Part shown: piece by piece, positions 18,349-26,403 of the stretch
How positions within the stretch are numbered: position 1 is the stretch's first letter
How the letters are laid out: every line of letters starts with the position of its first letter
Assembly (NCBI RefSeq): GCF_024721975.1
Contig: NZ_JANQBB010000002.1
Location: forward strand, 682,001 to 746,000
Direction: 5' to 3'
Origin: Paenibacillus endoradicis
Lineage (GTDB): Bacteria; Bacillota; Bacilli; Paenibacillales; Paenibacillaceae
Length of the DNA stretch: 64,000 nucleotides
Translations under genes and position numbers: made by a program
The notes under the pieces: model-generated
What the model was told of the DNA's origin: nothing
The model's database searches: none
Seen by the model: the letters and a program-made list of their open reading frames with translations, nothing else

Positions 18349-19323
18349 TTACGTTGAATTTCTCTCTATAAGTTCAACATCAAATTTAAAATAAGTTTTC
18401 TCAACTGACTTCTGCTCCATTAAATTAACTAACAAAGTTGTTGCTTTTTCTCCCAGCTCATAGATCGGCTGGACAATCGTTGTTAGTTCAGGAATCGTTG
18501 CTGCAGAAAGCGAGATTCCGTCAAATCCAATTATCGAAAGTTCATCAGGTACTTTTTTCCCAAGCTGGTGGGCGGCTTTCATAGCACCTATTGCCATAAT
18601 ATCATTTGCAGCAAAAATACCGTCAATTTCAGGGTGTTGACTCAAAAGCTCTAACGTCGCTTTAATTGAAGATTGCATTTCATAGTTTCCATTCACAATG
18701 TAGCTCTCTCCAAACCACAGTTCCTGGTCTACAACTTCTTTATAACCTTCACAACGTTCTTCTGCATTAACAATCCCATCGGTACCTCTGATGTGGGCGA
18801 TTCTTTTGCACCCTTTGCTTTTAAGAAAACGAGTAGCAGCAATGGCACCTTTTTTGTTCTCTACAACTATCGTCGGTAGACCTTTGCTTATTTCGCGGTC
18901 AATACTGACTACTGGAATATTAATTTCAATAATCTGATCAGCAGTCAAAGTATTTGAAGAAACAATGATACCGTTAACATATTTTTGTTGTAAAACGTCT
19001 AAATAAGCTTGTTCTTTTTCTCTATTTGCATCTGAATTACATAGAATAACATTGTAGCCTAACTTAATAGCTGTGTCCTCGACAGCCCTTGCAAGTTCAG
19101 GAAAGAAAGGGTTCATGATATCAGGTACGATTAACCCTATCGTATTAGATTGCTTCTTAAAAAGACTTCTCGCAACTTCATTCGGCTTGTAGTTCAATTC
19201 TAAAATCGAGCTTTCAACCTTTTCCCTTGTATCTTGCCCAACATATCCCTTGTTATTCAGCACTCTTGATACTGTAGCAACAGATACTCCTGCCATCTTT
19301 GCAACGTCTTTAATTGAAGCCAT
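18349..19323 (-). CDS. LacI family repressor of the nucleoside/ribose operon (RbsR-like)
   Basis: A 324-residue LacI/GalR regulator. The N-terminal HTH is IKDVAKMAGVSVATVSRVLN, with the hinge helix at NEVARSLF. A periplasmic-binding-type effector domain follows (IGLIVPDIMNPFFPELARAVE to IYELGEKATTLLVNLM). It is the first gene of the operon. A perfect dyad GTAACCGGTTAC sits at its own promoter, so it probably autoregulates and controls rbsK, the hydrolase and the carrier. Ribose or a derivative is the expected inducer by analogy to RbsR. Confidence 0.9.
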   Translation of the reverse strand: MASIKDVAKMAGVSVATVSRVLNNKGYVGQDTREKVESSILELNYKPNEVARSLFKKQSNTIGLIVPDIMNPFFPELARAVEDTAIKLGYNVILCNSDANREKEQAYLDVLQQKYVNGIIVSSNTLTADQIIEINIPVVSIDREISKGLPTIVVENKKGAIAATRFLKSKGCKRIAHIRGTDGIVNAEERCEGYKEVVDQELWFGESYIVNGNYEMQSSIKATLELLSQHPEIDGIFAANDIMAIGAMKAAHQLGKKVPDELSIIGFDGISLSAATIPELTTIVQPIYELGEKATTLLVNLMEQKSVEKTYFKFDVELIERNST

Positions 19324-19345
19324 ACTATCACTCCACCCTACATAG

Positions 19346-19392
19346 GTAACCGGTTACACAAATAATATACTATTTATTTTATTGTAAGTCAA
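19346..19392 (-). promoter_or_regulatory. Nucleoside operon promoter with LacI-type operator
   Basis: On the minus strand TTGACT (19387-19392) and TATATT (19364-19369) are separated by exactly 17 bp, giving a good sigma-A promoter. The 12-bp perfect palindrome GTAACCGGTTAC (19346-19357) has the central CG typical of LacI-family sites and covers the expected transcription start region, 22 bp before the repressor's start codon. Confidence 0.88.
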
Positions 19393-19625
19393 TATTGTTA
19401 TCGAACACATTTCGCATAATAGCACCACTTGGGTACATTTTTATTGATTGGAATATTTTAACTATGTATCGCATCTAAATAGGATACCCTTCTTAATTAA
19501 TTTATGAACGGGCATCCTACATATAAGATATGTAATTTTCCTGTATTTTCAATGAATTTGAGGGAACTGTGAATTGTTGAAGATAAAAGTTACATTTAGA
19601 AAACACTTCCATCTATGCATTTTTT

Positions 19626-20411
19626 TTAATGACGTGGGCGAAGCATTCGCCCTACGATGAATAACATCTGTTTTCTTGTAAAGACACGAGACATTTGGGC
19701 AGAAATATAGTTTTTAAATCCTGGAATAGCAAAAACCTTACCAGCTTGAATAGAGCGAAGAGCGACTTTAACCACATTTTCTGGAGTATCTCGTTTCCCT
19801 ACTGAAGCTTCATCAGCCCCTACAACATTGAAAAATTCTGTTTCCGTTGACCCCGGACATAACGCAAAAAATTGTACGCCGCGTTTTCTATTTTCCTCCC
19901 ATAGAGCTTGAGTGAATGATAATACGAAAGCTTTAGTCGCACCGTATACAGCCATATTAGGTAGAGGTTGAAACGCTGCTGTTGAAGCTACATTTATGAC
20001 AAGACCACTTTTCCTATTCAACATTTCCGGTAAAAATAGATGTGTAAGATTTACAACTGCTGATACATTAAGCATTATTTCTTCATGCTGTCTTGAACCA
20101 GAAAGTTGTTCAAAAAGACCATGAGTAGCAAAGCCTGCATTATTAATAAGAATATCAACTTTAAGCCCTCGTTCAACACATTGTTGATAGAGCTTAATCG
20201 CGGAATCTTCTCGAGATAGATCCGAAACAAGAATATGTGCTTGAATACAAAATTCTCTTTGTAATTGCTCTGCTAAAGCGATCAATTTATCTTCTGAGCG
20301 AGCGACTAAAATCAAGTGACTGCCTTTCGCTGCAAACTCACGAGCAAATGCCTCACCTATTCCTGAAGATGCACCTGTAATCAATGCCCATTTATTATTT
20401 ATTGGTATCAT
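19626..20411 (-). CDS. SDR family NAD(P)-dependent oxidoreductase (DltE/YqjQ-type)
   Basis: About 261 residues from the preferred start MIPINNKWALITGAS, which has GGGAGAG just upstream; an in-frame TTG/ATG extension to 20456 is possible but unlikely. TGASSGIG is the cofactor loop, VARSEDKL with Arg after beta-2 suggests NADP(H), NNAG is present, and the catalytic triad is in ASTAAF and YGATK. The class with LxLxARxExKL and FALCPGSTETEF is the acyl-reductase-like group of SDRs (YqjQ/DltE). It is divergent from a TetR gene that probably regulates it. Confidence 0.88.
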   Translation of the reverse strand: MIPINNKWALITGASSGIGEAFAREFAAKGSHLILVARSEDKLIALAEQLQREFCIQAHILVSDLSREDSAIKLYQQCVERGLKVDILINNAGFATHGLFEQLSGSRQHEEIMLNVSAVVNLTHLFLPEMLNRKSGLVINVASTAAFQPLPNMAVYGATKAFVLSFTQALWEENRKRGVQFFALCPGSTETEFFNVVGADEASVGKRDTPENVVKVALRSIQAGKVFAIPGFKNYISAQMSRVFTRKQMLFIVGRMLRPRH

Positions 20412-20441
20412 TACATTATCTCTCCCATTAATTGCGATTTG

Positions 20442-20536
20442 GAAACAGTGTTTCAATATGAATCATTGTATTTAATTTGGACTATAATGTCAATATATCT
20501 TTTCATATCGCAGCACGACTGAAACATTAATATGAT
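20442..20536. promoter_or_regulatory. Divergent SDR/TetR control region with candidate TetR sites
   Basis: The divergent promoter region contains the dyad GAAAC-AGT-GTTTC (20442-20454) and the motif CTGAAACATTAATATGAT (20519-20536). A similar string, CTGAAACATTGTATGAT, occurs at 22892-22908 before the oxidoreductase gene. Regulator assignment is inference. Confidence 0.4.
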
Positions 20537-20640
20537 GTGTATAGAATATATATATTGGCAATTTCCCTTCCATAACAGTAAAATAAGGTTTAGAAATATA
20601 GGTTGTTTCAGAAATTAACATTCTAAGGTTGTGAATTTAC

Positions 20641-21294
20641 ATGCTTAATTCTTCTAATAATCCTTCTGCAGTTAATCATACAGTTACAACTTACCCTAAA
20701 GCCAAACTTCAACATGCAGAACTATTAAGACTCAATATTATTGAAGTTGCTGCTACTATCATGCAAGAATTCGGTCCTGAAGCCGTAACCATTCGTAGAG
20801 TTGCTGAGAAAATGGAATGTCCCACAAAAGTCATATATAATGTGTTTGGAAGTAAAGAAGGTCTGGCTAAAGAACTCTTTATGGAAGGGTGTAAACTGCT
20901 CGCTGCTTCATTTCAAGCCGTCCCACAACAAGCCGATCTTAAACAGTATCTTCTTGATCTTGGACAAGCTTATTGGGATTTCTCACGGGATTATACCAGC
21001 TACTATATGGTTATGTTTGGTGGGGCATTTAGCGAATTCAAACCTGAAGAGGAAAGTTTGCAAGCTATCGTAACCGCTTTGAAACAAGTAATCTTCATTA
21101 TTACAAAAGCGATTGAACAAGGTTTTATTTCCGAGAAAGACCCGATACTAGTTGTTAATCTTGTGTGGGCATCGCTCCATGGTACCATTCACCTGCATCT
21201 AGGAGGACACATTCAAGATGAGCAAGCTGCTAAAATATTGTATGATAGATCCGTATCAAATCTAATTCACACATTCTTTAGAAGTGATAATTGA
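20641..21294 (+). CDS. TetR/AcrR family transcriptional regulator
   Basis: A 217-residue regulator. The N-terminal HTH is EVAATIMQEFGPEAVTIRRVAEKMECPTKVIYNVFGSKEGLAKEL (about residues 37-81), with the TetR pattern of a helix, T.R.VA and Y..F..KE.L. The C-terminal ligand domain resembles the TetR_C_33/WHG type (VVNLVWASLHGTIHLHLGG). It is divergent from an SDR gene, the usual arrangement for a local repressor. TAAGG upstream of ATG is a weak ribosome binding site. A strong bidirectional terminator follows. Confidence 0.9.
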   Translation: MLNSSNNPSAVNHTVTTYPKAKLQHAELLRLNIIEVAATIMQEFGPEAVTIRRVAEKMECPTKVIYNVFGSKEGLAKELFMEGCKLLAASFQAVPQQADLKQYLLDLGQAYWDFSRDYTSYYMVMFGGAFSEFKPEEESLQAIVTALKQVIFIITKAIEQGFISEKDPILVVNLVWASLHGTIHLHLGGHIQDEQAAKILYDRSVSNLIHTFFRSDN

Positions 21295-21331
21295 TCACAA
21301 AAACATCTTTGCAAAACTATATGCCACAGAA

Positions 21332-21373
21332 AATAAGCCGCTATCATGAAATATTTCATGATAGCGGCTTATT
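21332..21373. terminator. Bidirectional terminator between tetR and the monooxygenase gene
   Basis: Twenty-base perfect arms (21332-21351 and 21354-21373). The flanks are A-rich upstream and T-rich downstream, so it can stop both the plus-strand tetR and the convergent minus-strand operon. Confidence 0.88.
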
Positions 21374-21445
21374 AGTTCAGTGTTCTTAGACAAGCAAAGT
21401 CGTCCAAAGTGAGATTATTATTAAGTTAGTCGATATTAGCAGGAG

Positions 21446-21745
21446 CTAATCACGCTTTACAACTTCACCACTGAATACTTTAAGATCCATAGGAGCAGCC
21501 ATGAAGACTGATGCTTTCTGAACAAAAGCTGTAAAATGAGCACTTGTATTATGTGAAGTAGTCGCCTCAACGTCTTTCCATAATTCGACCATCGTGTAAT
21601 GATGGTCCTTCTCAGTATTTTTCATTAATTCATAACTAATATTACCTTCTTCTGCTCTTGTTAGCGGAAGCAAAGTTTTCATTTCTTCCAAAAACATTTG
21701 TTCTTGATCGGGTTTCACATGGAGATTAGCATGTACAATAATCAT
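21446..21745 (-). CDS. Putative quinol monooxygenase (ABM domain)
   Basis: A 99-residue single-domain protein with the antibiotic-biosynthesis-monooxygenase ferredoxin-like fold: IIVHANLHVKPDQEQMFLEEM, then EEGNISYELMKN and TMVELWKD, and the terminal H-x-x-S-x-HF helix (HNTSAHFTAFV). Related YgiN/YcnE-type proteins are cofactor-free oxygenases or quinol oxidases. It is 78 bp downstream of the zinc-independent oxidoreductase and probably cotranscribed, suggesting a quinone or aromatic detoxification pair. Confidence 0.85.
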   Translation of the reverse strand: MIIVHANLHVKPDQEQMFLEEMKTLLPLTRAEEGNISYELMKNTEKDHHYTMVELWKDVEATTSHNTSAHFTAFVQKASVFMAAPMDLKVFSGEVVKRD

Positions 21746-21823
21746 TATTAATCATTCCTCATCTTATTAATAAGCCTTTAGAGATCATGTTCAAAAAAAA
21801 GCTTTTATATAAATTTTAAGTGA

Positions 21824-22840
21824 CTACTTTTCATCAGGTGTTACTCTGACAAGCATTTTCCCTACATTCGTTCCTTTGAATAACTGGAGAAATGCTTCAG
21901 GAATCTGATCAAATCCATCAATAATCGTCTCTTCGTAATTCAACTTACCTTCAGATAGCCATTTCCCAAGATGTTGAGCTCCTTCTTCTAGGCGGTCTGA
22001 ATAGTCGCTAAGCACGAAACCTTTAATCATTGAACGCGTTTTAATAAGCTGCGTTAAAATGCTAGGTCTCAAATCAGTACCAATCTCCTTATTGTATGAA
22101 GAGATTGCACCGCAGAGAGGAATTCTCGCATAATCATTAAGTAAGCTCATTACCGCATCAGTGACATCGCCACCAACATTATCGAAATATACATCAACGC
22201 CATCTGGACAGGCTTGTGCGATTGCCGCTTTTAGGTCGGGAGAAGTTTTGTAATTAACTGCGGCATCAAAGCCAAGCTTGTCCGTGAGTAGCTTGGTTTT
22301 CTCATCGGATCCAGCGATTCCCACAACTCGAGCTCCCTGTATTTTAGCAATTTGACCTACAATAGATCCAACTGCCCCGGCAGCTCCTGAGACAACAACA
22401 GTCTCTCCAGCCTTTGGTTTACCAATATCCATTAACCCGAAATAAGCAGTTAATCCTGTCATACCTATTACTCCTAAATAAGCAGACAACGGTGCAATCT
22501 TCTCATCGATTGGACGAACTTCCGCTATATCCACAACGTTATATAACTTCCAACCTAAATAACCCATTACTTTATCGCCAGGGCTAAATTTATCAGAACG
22601 TGATTCGATAACTTCTCCAACTACGCCACCGACTATTGCCTCACCCAACTTATAAGGTGGAATATAAGATTTACCTTCGTTCATTCTTCCTCGCATATAT
22701 GGATCAACGGAAAAGTACAAAGAACGAACGACGATCTGTCCCGCTTCAGGTTGTTTCACTGGAGTTTCCTTAAATTCGAATGTTTCGTTGGTTGGCCATC
22801 CTTGCGGACGAGATCGCAACGTTATCATTTTGTTCATCAT
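21824..22840 (-). CDS. NADP-dependent zinc-independent oxidoreductase (CurA/LTB4 dehydrogenase-like)
   Basis: About 338 residues of the medium-chain dehydrogenase/reductase superfamily without structural or catalytic zinc ligands. ITLRSRPQGWPTNETFEF and FSVDPYMRGRM are the N-terminal hallmarks of the leukotriene-B4 12-hydroxydehydrogenase/CurA group. GAAGAVGSIVGQIAK is the NADPH-binding loop, and VGMTGLTAYFGLMDIG-like and NVGGDV segments are conserved. It reduces alpha,beta-unsaturated ketones, aldehydes or quinones. Starts at ATG 22840 or 22837 best fit the family and the AAGAAGAGAG upstream; 22846 is also open. It is preceded by an ArsR-type gene. Confidence 0.92.
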   Translation of the reverse strand: MMNKMITLRSRPQGWPTNETFEFKETPVKQPEAGQIVVRSLYFSVDPYMRGRMNEGKSYIPPYKLGEAIVGGVVGEVIESRSDKFSPGDKVMGYLGWKLYNVVDIAEVRPIDEKIAPLSAYLGVIGMTGLTAYFGLMDIGKPKAGETVVVSGAAGAVGSIVGQIAKIQGARVVGIAGSDEKTKLLTDKLGFDAAVNYKTSPDLKAAIAQACPDGVDVYFDNVGGDVTDAVMSLLNDYARIPLCGAISSYNKEIGTDLRPSILTQLIKTRSMIKGFVLSDYSDRLEEGAQHLGKWLSEGKLNYEETIIDGFDQIPEAFLQLFKGTNVGKMLVRVTPDEK

Positions 22841-22880
22841 GTGCATTCACTCTCTTCTTAATGATATTAACAATTCAATA

Positions 22881-22908
22881 ATCATACCTATCTGAAACAT
22901 TGTATGAT
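22881..22908 (-). promoter_or_regulatory. Candidate operator before the oxidoreductase gene
   Basis: Inverted repeat ATCATAC (22881-22887) and GTATGAT (22902-22908) in the 112-bp gap upstream. A TATTAT/TATAAC-like -10 lies next to it on the minus strand. The region also contains CTGAAACATTGTATGAT, close to a string in the SDR/TetR control region. Confidence 0.4.
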
Positions 22909-22958
22909 AGTTATAATACTTTCAAACTATTTACTCAAAAATAAGGTTTCTTGACATC

Positions 22959-23252
22959 TTATAGACTGTCCAAGAAACCTGGTAAATACACTTGAAATGC
23001 ATCATCCCGCAAATAAATCATTTTTTTCTGCCCTTCACGAACGACTCGTATGAGTCCAGCATCATTCATAATTTTGAGATGATAAGTGATGTTGGATTTA
23101 TCCGTATTCATTATAGCGCCGATCTCTCCACAGCTATTACGGCTTGGCTCGGCAAGTAGATAACGGATGATCTCAATTCGTTTTATTTCTGCAAGAGCTT
23201 TAAAAATTCGTACCCGCTTCTCATCTTCTTCTAATAATTGTTGAATAGTCAT
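22959..23252 (-). CDS. ArsR/SmtB-type winged-helix regulator
   Basis: A 97-residue single-domain regulator. RVRIFKALAEIKRIEIIRYLL is the ArsR opening helix pair. CGEIGAIMNTDKSNITYHLKIMNDAGLIRVVREGQKKMIYL is the HTH and wing (S.iTYHLk...aGLi). There is only one Cys (CGEI) and no ELCVC metal site, so it is not an obvious metal sensor. The same strand carries the oxidoreductase and monooxygenase, which it may regulate. Confidence 0.88.
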   Translation of the reverse strand: MTIQQLLEEDEKRVRIFKALAEIKRIEIIRYLLAEPSRNSCGEIGAIMNTDKSNITYHLKIMNDAGLIRVVREGQKKMIYLRDDAFQVYLPGFLDSL

Positions 23253-23360
23253 AAAACTATCCTACTCTCACTGAACTTTGATTGTCAAGTTTTCAGATAA
23301 GCTTGAAAAGCAACTCTGGTAGTTGAAATCTGACTTAAACTAGAGTGATAACGAATTGTT

Positions 23361-24605
23361 TTATTCCACAACACCAAATGCGAGAATAGAAAACTCCTTA
23401 TCCTCTGAACCTTCTGCCATTCTAATCTCAACTCGATGCCTTTCAGAATTCTCTTTCATGAACATGAATTTTGTAACGGGATTGTTCCAACCTGTACTTT
23501 TGTATCCGTCGATAACATGTTCCAACTCACCATCTATAATGATCTCTATTGTACCGGTTAAAATTTCACTGCTTTCCTTCGTCACAATGAATAGACTGCT
23601 GGACGTTAGATCAAGAATAAAGCTGTCGTTCCCTGCATCACGCCGATGCGTCCAACCTTGTGGAAATTGCTTGATAGTCAAATCCTCGATGAAGCTCCCC
23701 ATTGATACGACTTGCGTATTCTCGGCATCTAGCATCTTCATATTCTCAAATGCTTTTCCATAGAAAGTCGTTGCCGGTTTGACCGGTTCGCTATCCTTCT
23801 CTTCGCTATCCAAGACAGTGTAATAATGCTTAATAAATTCCGCGACAAGCATATGTCCATTCATATCGGGATGGACATCGTCATCAGAATAATCACTCCA
23901 AGACATTCTTCCTTCTTCAAATTCCGGCAGTAAAGCATCCTTCACGCTAATCATCGGTAAATCGTAATGGAGTCCGATATTCTCCATCTGGCTCTGAGCA
24001 GAGTAGCCTTGTTCTGTAACCGTGAAAATCAACACTACAGCAGGTTCCTTCGTGCCATCCCACAATCGACGTAAGAGACTCTCAAATGCTGTCATACTTA
24101 GCCCATCATTCGGATCATTTACTGCGAACTCGACGAATACCACATCTGGATCATACTGTAACACATCGCGCTCCAAGCGTATTAGACCAAGTGTGGATGG
24201 AGTCCCTGCCATCCCGGCATTGATATACTTAACGTTATTACCCGTTCCGAAGGTGTCTACAAAGTATTGATAGGATTCCTTAGCGTAATTATGCTCGGCT
24301 CCTCCGTTGAACCCCTCAGTGATCGAGCCACCAATATACGCGATTGTCGTTTCTTCACCATTACGAGATTGCTCCATTGCTTTTTTCATCCGATAGTTGT
24401 TACCAGTACTTACGAGGGAACGTTCCAGCATTGAGTTATTAGCAATATCATCTTCCATCTTCTCTTCACCTATATCCTGTTCAAATGTATTCGTATCGTC
24501 ATTCGTAGCTTTATTCCCGCCAATCTGTTGAGCGGATGAGCAACCCGTTAAATGTAATACCACAACGACTATTCCTATAAGTGAGATAATCTGCCTGATT
24601 CTCAT
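23361..24605 (-). CDS. SGNH/GDSL hydrolase lipoprotein
   Basis: A 414-residue exported protein. Lipobox LTGC makes Cys22 the lipidated residue. After an acidic linker (23-65), the SGNH domain begins: YIGGSITEG (nucleophile Ser94), a Gly block INAGMAGT, the Asn block FVEFAVND, and the catalytic DDVHPD near residue 245. A C-terminal beta domain (about 270-414) may bind carbohydrate. It probably removes acetyl or other ester groups from a polysaccharide at the cell surface, which would fit the pectin-fragment operon upstream, although it is separated from that operon by a terminator. Confidence 0.88.
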   Translation of the reverse strand: MRIRQIISLIGIVVVVLHLTGCSSAQQIGGNKATNDDTNTFEQDIGEEKMEDDIANNSMLERSLVSTGNNYRMKKAMEQSRNGEETTIAYIGGSITEGFNGGAEHNYAKESYQYFVDTFGTGNNVKYINAGMAGTPSTLGLIRLERDVLQYDPDVVFVEFAVNDPNDGLSMTAFESLLRRLWDGTKEPAVVLIFTVTEQGYSAQSQMENIGLHYDLPMISVKDALLPEFEEGRMSWSDYSDDDVHPDMNGHMLVAEFIKHYYTVLDSEEKDSEPVKPATTFYGKAFENMKMLDAENTQVVSMGSFIEDLTIKQFPQGWTHRRDAGNDSFILDLTSSSLFIVTKESSEILTGTIEIIIDGELEHVIDGYKSTGWNNPVTKFMFMKENSERHRVEIRMAEGSEDKEFSILAFGVVE

Positions 24606-24732
24606 TAGTCATCCTCCTCCAAAAAATATTGATATTCCAACTTACTAATGCTACATCTAATGCACAGTCCATTGAAGTTTAGAAGAAGAAGAAAGTCCCT
24701 TATACCTACTCTAACCGACTATTAATTTATAA

Positions 24733-24936
24733 CTAAATTGAAGATTTATTATATTTATCAAGACAGTCTTTACAAATACTTGATTTTCCCAATTGATCTG
24801 CTGGTATCATTTCAAATATCTCTTTAGAGAACATTTCTTTACTACACCAACATTTTGTATTGCGGGCACTTGAAAGATTTCCGCATTTATTATCATTACT
24901 GCATATTGGACATTTGTTAGCAATTATATCTGACAT
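24733..24936 (-). CDS. Cysteine-rich CWC family protein
   Basis: A 67-residue protein with the cysteine pattern of the CWC family: CPICSNDNKCG, then CWCSKEMF, then ICKDCLDKY. The eight cysteines suggest one or two zinc sites. Function of the family is unknown. It is a stand-alone gene, and the region between it and the SGNH gene holds no further ORF. Confidence 0.85.
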   Translation of the reverse strand: MSDIIANKCPICSNDNKCGNLSSARNTKCWCSKEMFSKEIFEMIPADQLGKSSICKDCLDKYNKSSI

Positions 24937-25167
24937 ATTCTCACCTACCCTAATATTTAGTATAACGTGACCTATAACAATCTAACAGAAATTCTATTTC
25001 AATAATCTCGACGATAGGCATTTTATTATAAATTAATCTGAATAATATACTTAATCTGTGACTCTTCTCTGTTCCTTTCGAGATTTCCTTCTTCTAAAAA
25101 TCCATTTGCCTGATCATACAATTGATTAAGCTACCTATCAGTCACTCTAATTAAATAAATTATACTA

Positions 25168-25205
25168 GAAACACCCCAATGACAGTATTGTCATTGGGGT
25201 GTTTC
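25168..25205 (-). terminator. Hairpin ending the pectin-fragment operon
   Basis: Perfect 17-bp GC-containing stem, arms 25168-25184 and 25189-25205, 4-base loop, 59 bp past the stop of the GH105 gene. The tail is A/T-rich rather than a pure T-run. The rest of the 24937-25263 gap shows nothing else. Confidence 0.8.
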
Positions 25206-25263
25206 TCACGTAACCTTCTAATTATATAGTCAGCTCTCTATATTCATTGGTAGTTTAGCTTAT

Positions 25264-26295
25264 TTATAGTTTCTGCTCATTTTCTACAGCTGCGGTTAAG
25301 AAAGCTAAAGCTAATCCTTGACCCCAACCTTGTGCCCATTTTTTAGGTATATCTAAATACCCTTCTATATCGTTCATAACAGCAGTACCCGCAGATACAT
25401 TCAATACTCTTCCGTTATCAGCAATATTTGCTAATATACCTTGTAGTGATTTTTGAGCATATTTTCCGTGTAGTGGATTGCTTTGAGTAACCATCGCCGC
25501 AGCAATACCAGCAGAAGCAGATACTTCACCGTAAGATTGAGAATGATCAAGAACTGTACCCCATAGTCCATCTTCCCTTTGTAATCTCTTTAGAGCAGCT
25601 AATTGATCACGCAATGAACAATCAATATGCATAAAGTTAGGATATAAATATGGTTGTGGAAGTACTTTTCCTACTCTAGACATCGTGTACGCTGCCCAAG
25701 CATTGGCACGAGCCCAGTACATTCCAGACATATGATCTTTATTAACATTATTGTAGCCATGATACCATAGCCCCGTCTTCTCATCCTGCAAATAATTGAT
25801 ATGCCAGTAATATTGATGAAGAGCATCGTCTATTAGAGATTTATCCTCAAGCATAACTCCCACTCGTAGTTCCAAATATGCTGCCATGAATAGCGTATCT
25901 GCCCAGCATTGCTCAGGAAAATCATTGTTAGCAGATACCGTATGTTGTAATACATTGTCTCCGAATCGAAGTGCATGATTCTTTATGTAATCTATCTTGC
26001 TCATAATAAGATCAAGATATTTCTGATCATTGGTTTGTTCGTATAATGTCACCAACATATGTCCCATTGCACATGTATTTACCGTCCATGTAGGGAGACC
26101 TGCTTCAATATATTCATCACACCAGGATGCCATTCTATCTAAATAATTCTGTTCACCTGTAACTTCAAATGCTCGGCTTACGCCATAATAGGCAACTCCA
26201 CATGGCCAATCCCATGTTAGATCCATACTTAACGTATAATCTACAACACGATCAATAGTAGACTTCAATTCATTTGTACTTGTGTTTAATTTCAT
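25264..26295 (-). CDS. Glycoside hydrolase family 88/105 (unsaturated rhamnogalacturonyl hydrolase)
   Basis: A 343-residue alpha/alpha-barrel enzyme. WADTLFMA (Asp133 as the likely catalytic acid by analogy with YteR Asp143), TGLWYHGY, WARANAW and the end motif WAQGWGQGLALA are GH105 signatures. Such enzymes hydrate the delta-4,5 double bond of unsaturated galacturonyl-rhamnose disaccharides left by pectate or rhamnogalacturonan lyases. No signal peptide is visible, so it acts in the cytoplasm on imported oligosaccharides, which matches the ABC importer genes directly upstream. GGAGGGA precedes ATG, and a hairpin sits just before the ribosome binding site. Confidence 0.93.
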   Translation of the reverse strand: MKLNTSTNELKSTIDRVVDYTLSMDLTWDWPCGVAYYGVSRAFEVTGEQNYLDRMASWCDEYIEAGLPTWTVNTCAMGHMLVTLYEQTNDQKYLDLIMSKIDYIKNHALRFGDNVLQHTVSANNDFPEQCWADTLFMAAYLELRVGVMLEDKSLIDDALHQYYWHINYLQDEKTGLWYHGYNNVNKDHMSGMYWARANAWAAYTMSRVGKVLPQPYLYPNFMHIDCSLRDQLAALKRLQREDGLWGTVLDHSQSYGEVSASAGIAAAMVTQSNPLHGKYAQKSLQGILANIADNGRVLNVSAGTAVMNDIEGYLDIPKKWAQGWGQGLALAFLTAAVENEQKL

Positions 26296-26313
26296 TATGT
26301 ATCCCTCCTAAAT

Positions 26314-26341
26314 CGAAGCTCTTGCATCTGCAAGAGCTTCG
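26314..26341 (-). other. Intercistronic hairpin before the GH105 gene
   Basis: Arms CGAAGCTCTTGCA (26314-26326) and TGCAAGAGCTTCG (26329-26341) form a perfect 13-bp stem with no T-run after it. It ends only a few bases before the GH105 ribosome binding site, so it looks like an mRNA-stabilising or processing hairpin separating the highly expressed binding-protein message from the enzyme. Confidence 0.65.
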
Positions 26342-26403
26342 GTTGTTTTGGATATGATATTCCGCGTTTTGAACTACCTCTTAAAATACAGGTTCAAAAT
26401 TTA

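Noticed and set aside
19480..19519. Imperfect TAGGATnCCC/GGGCATCCTA hairpin as a terminator
   Set aside because: One mismatch, a 20-base loop and no T-run on either strand; position relative to the flanking genes does not fit.
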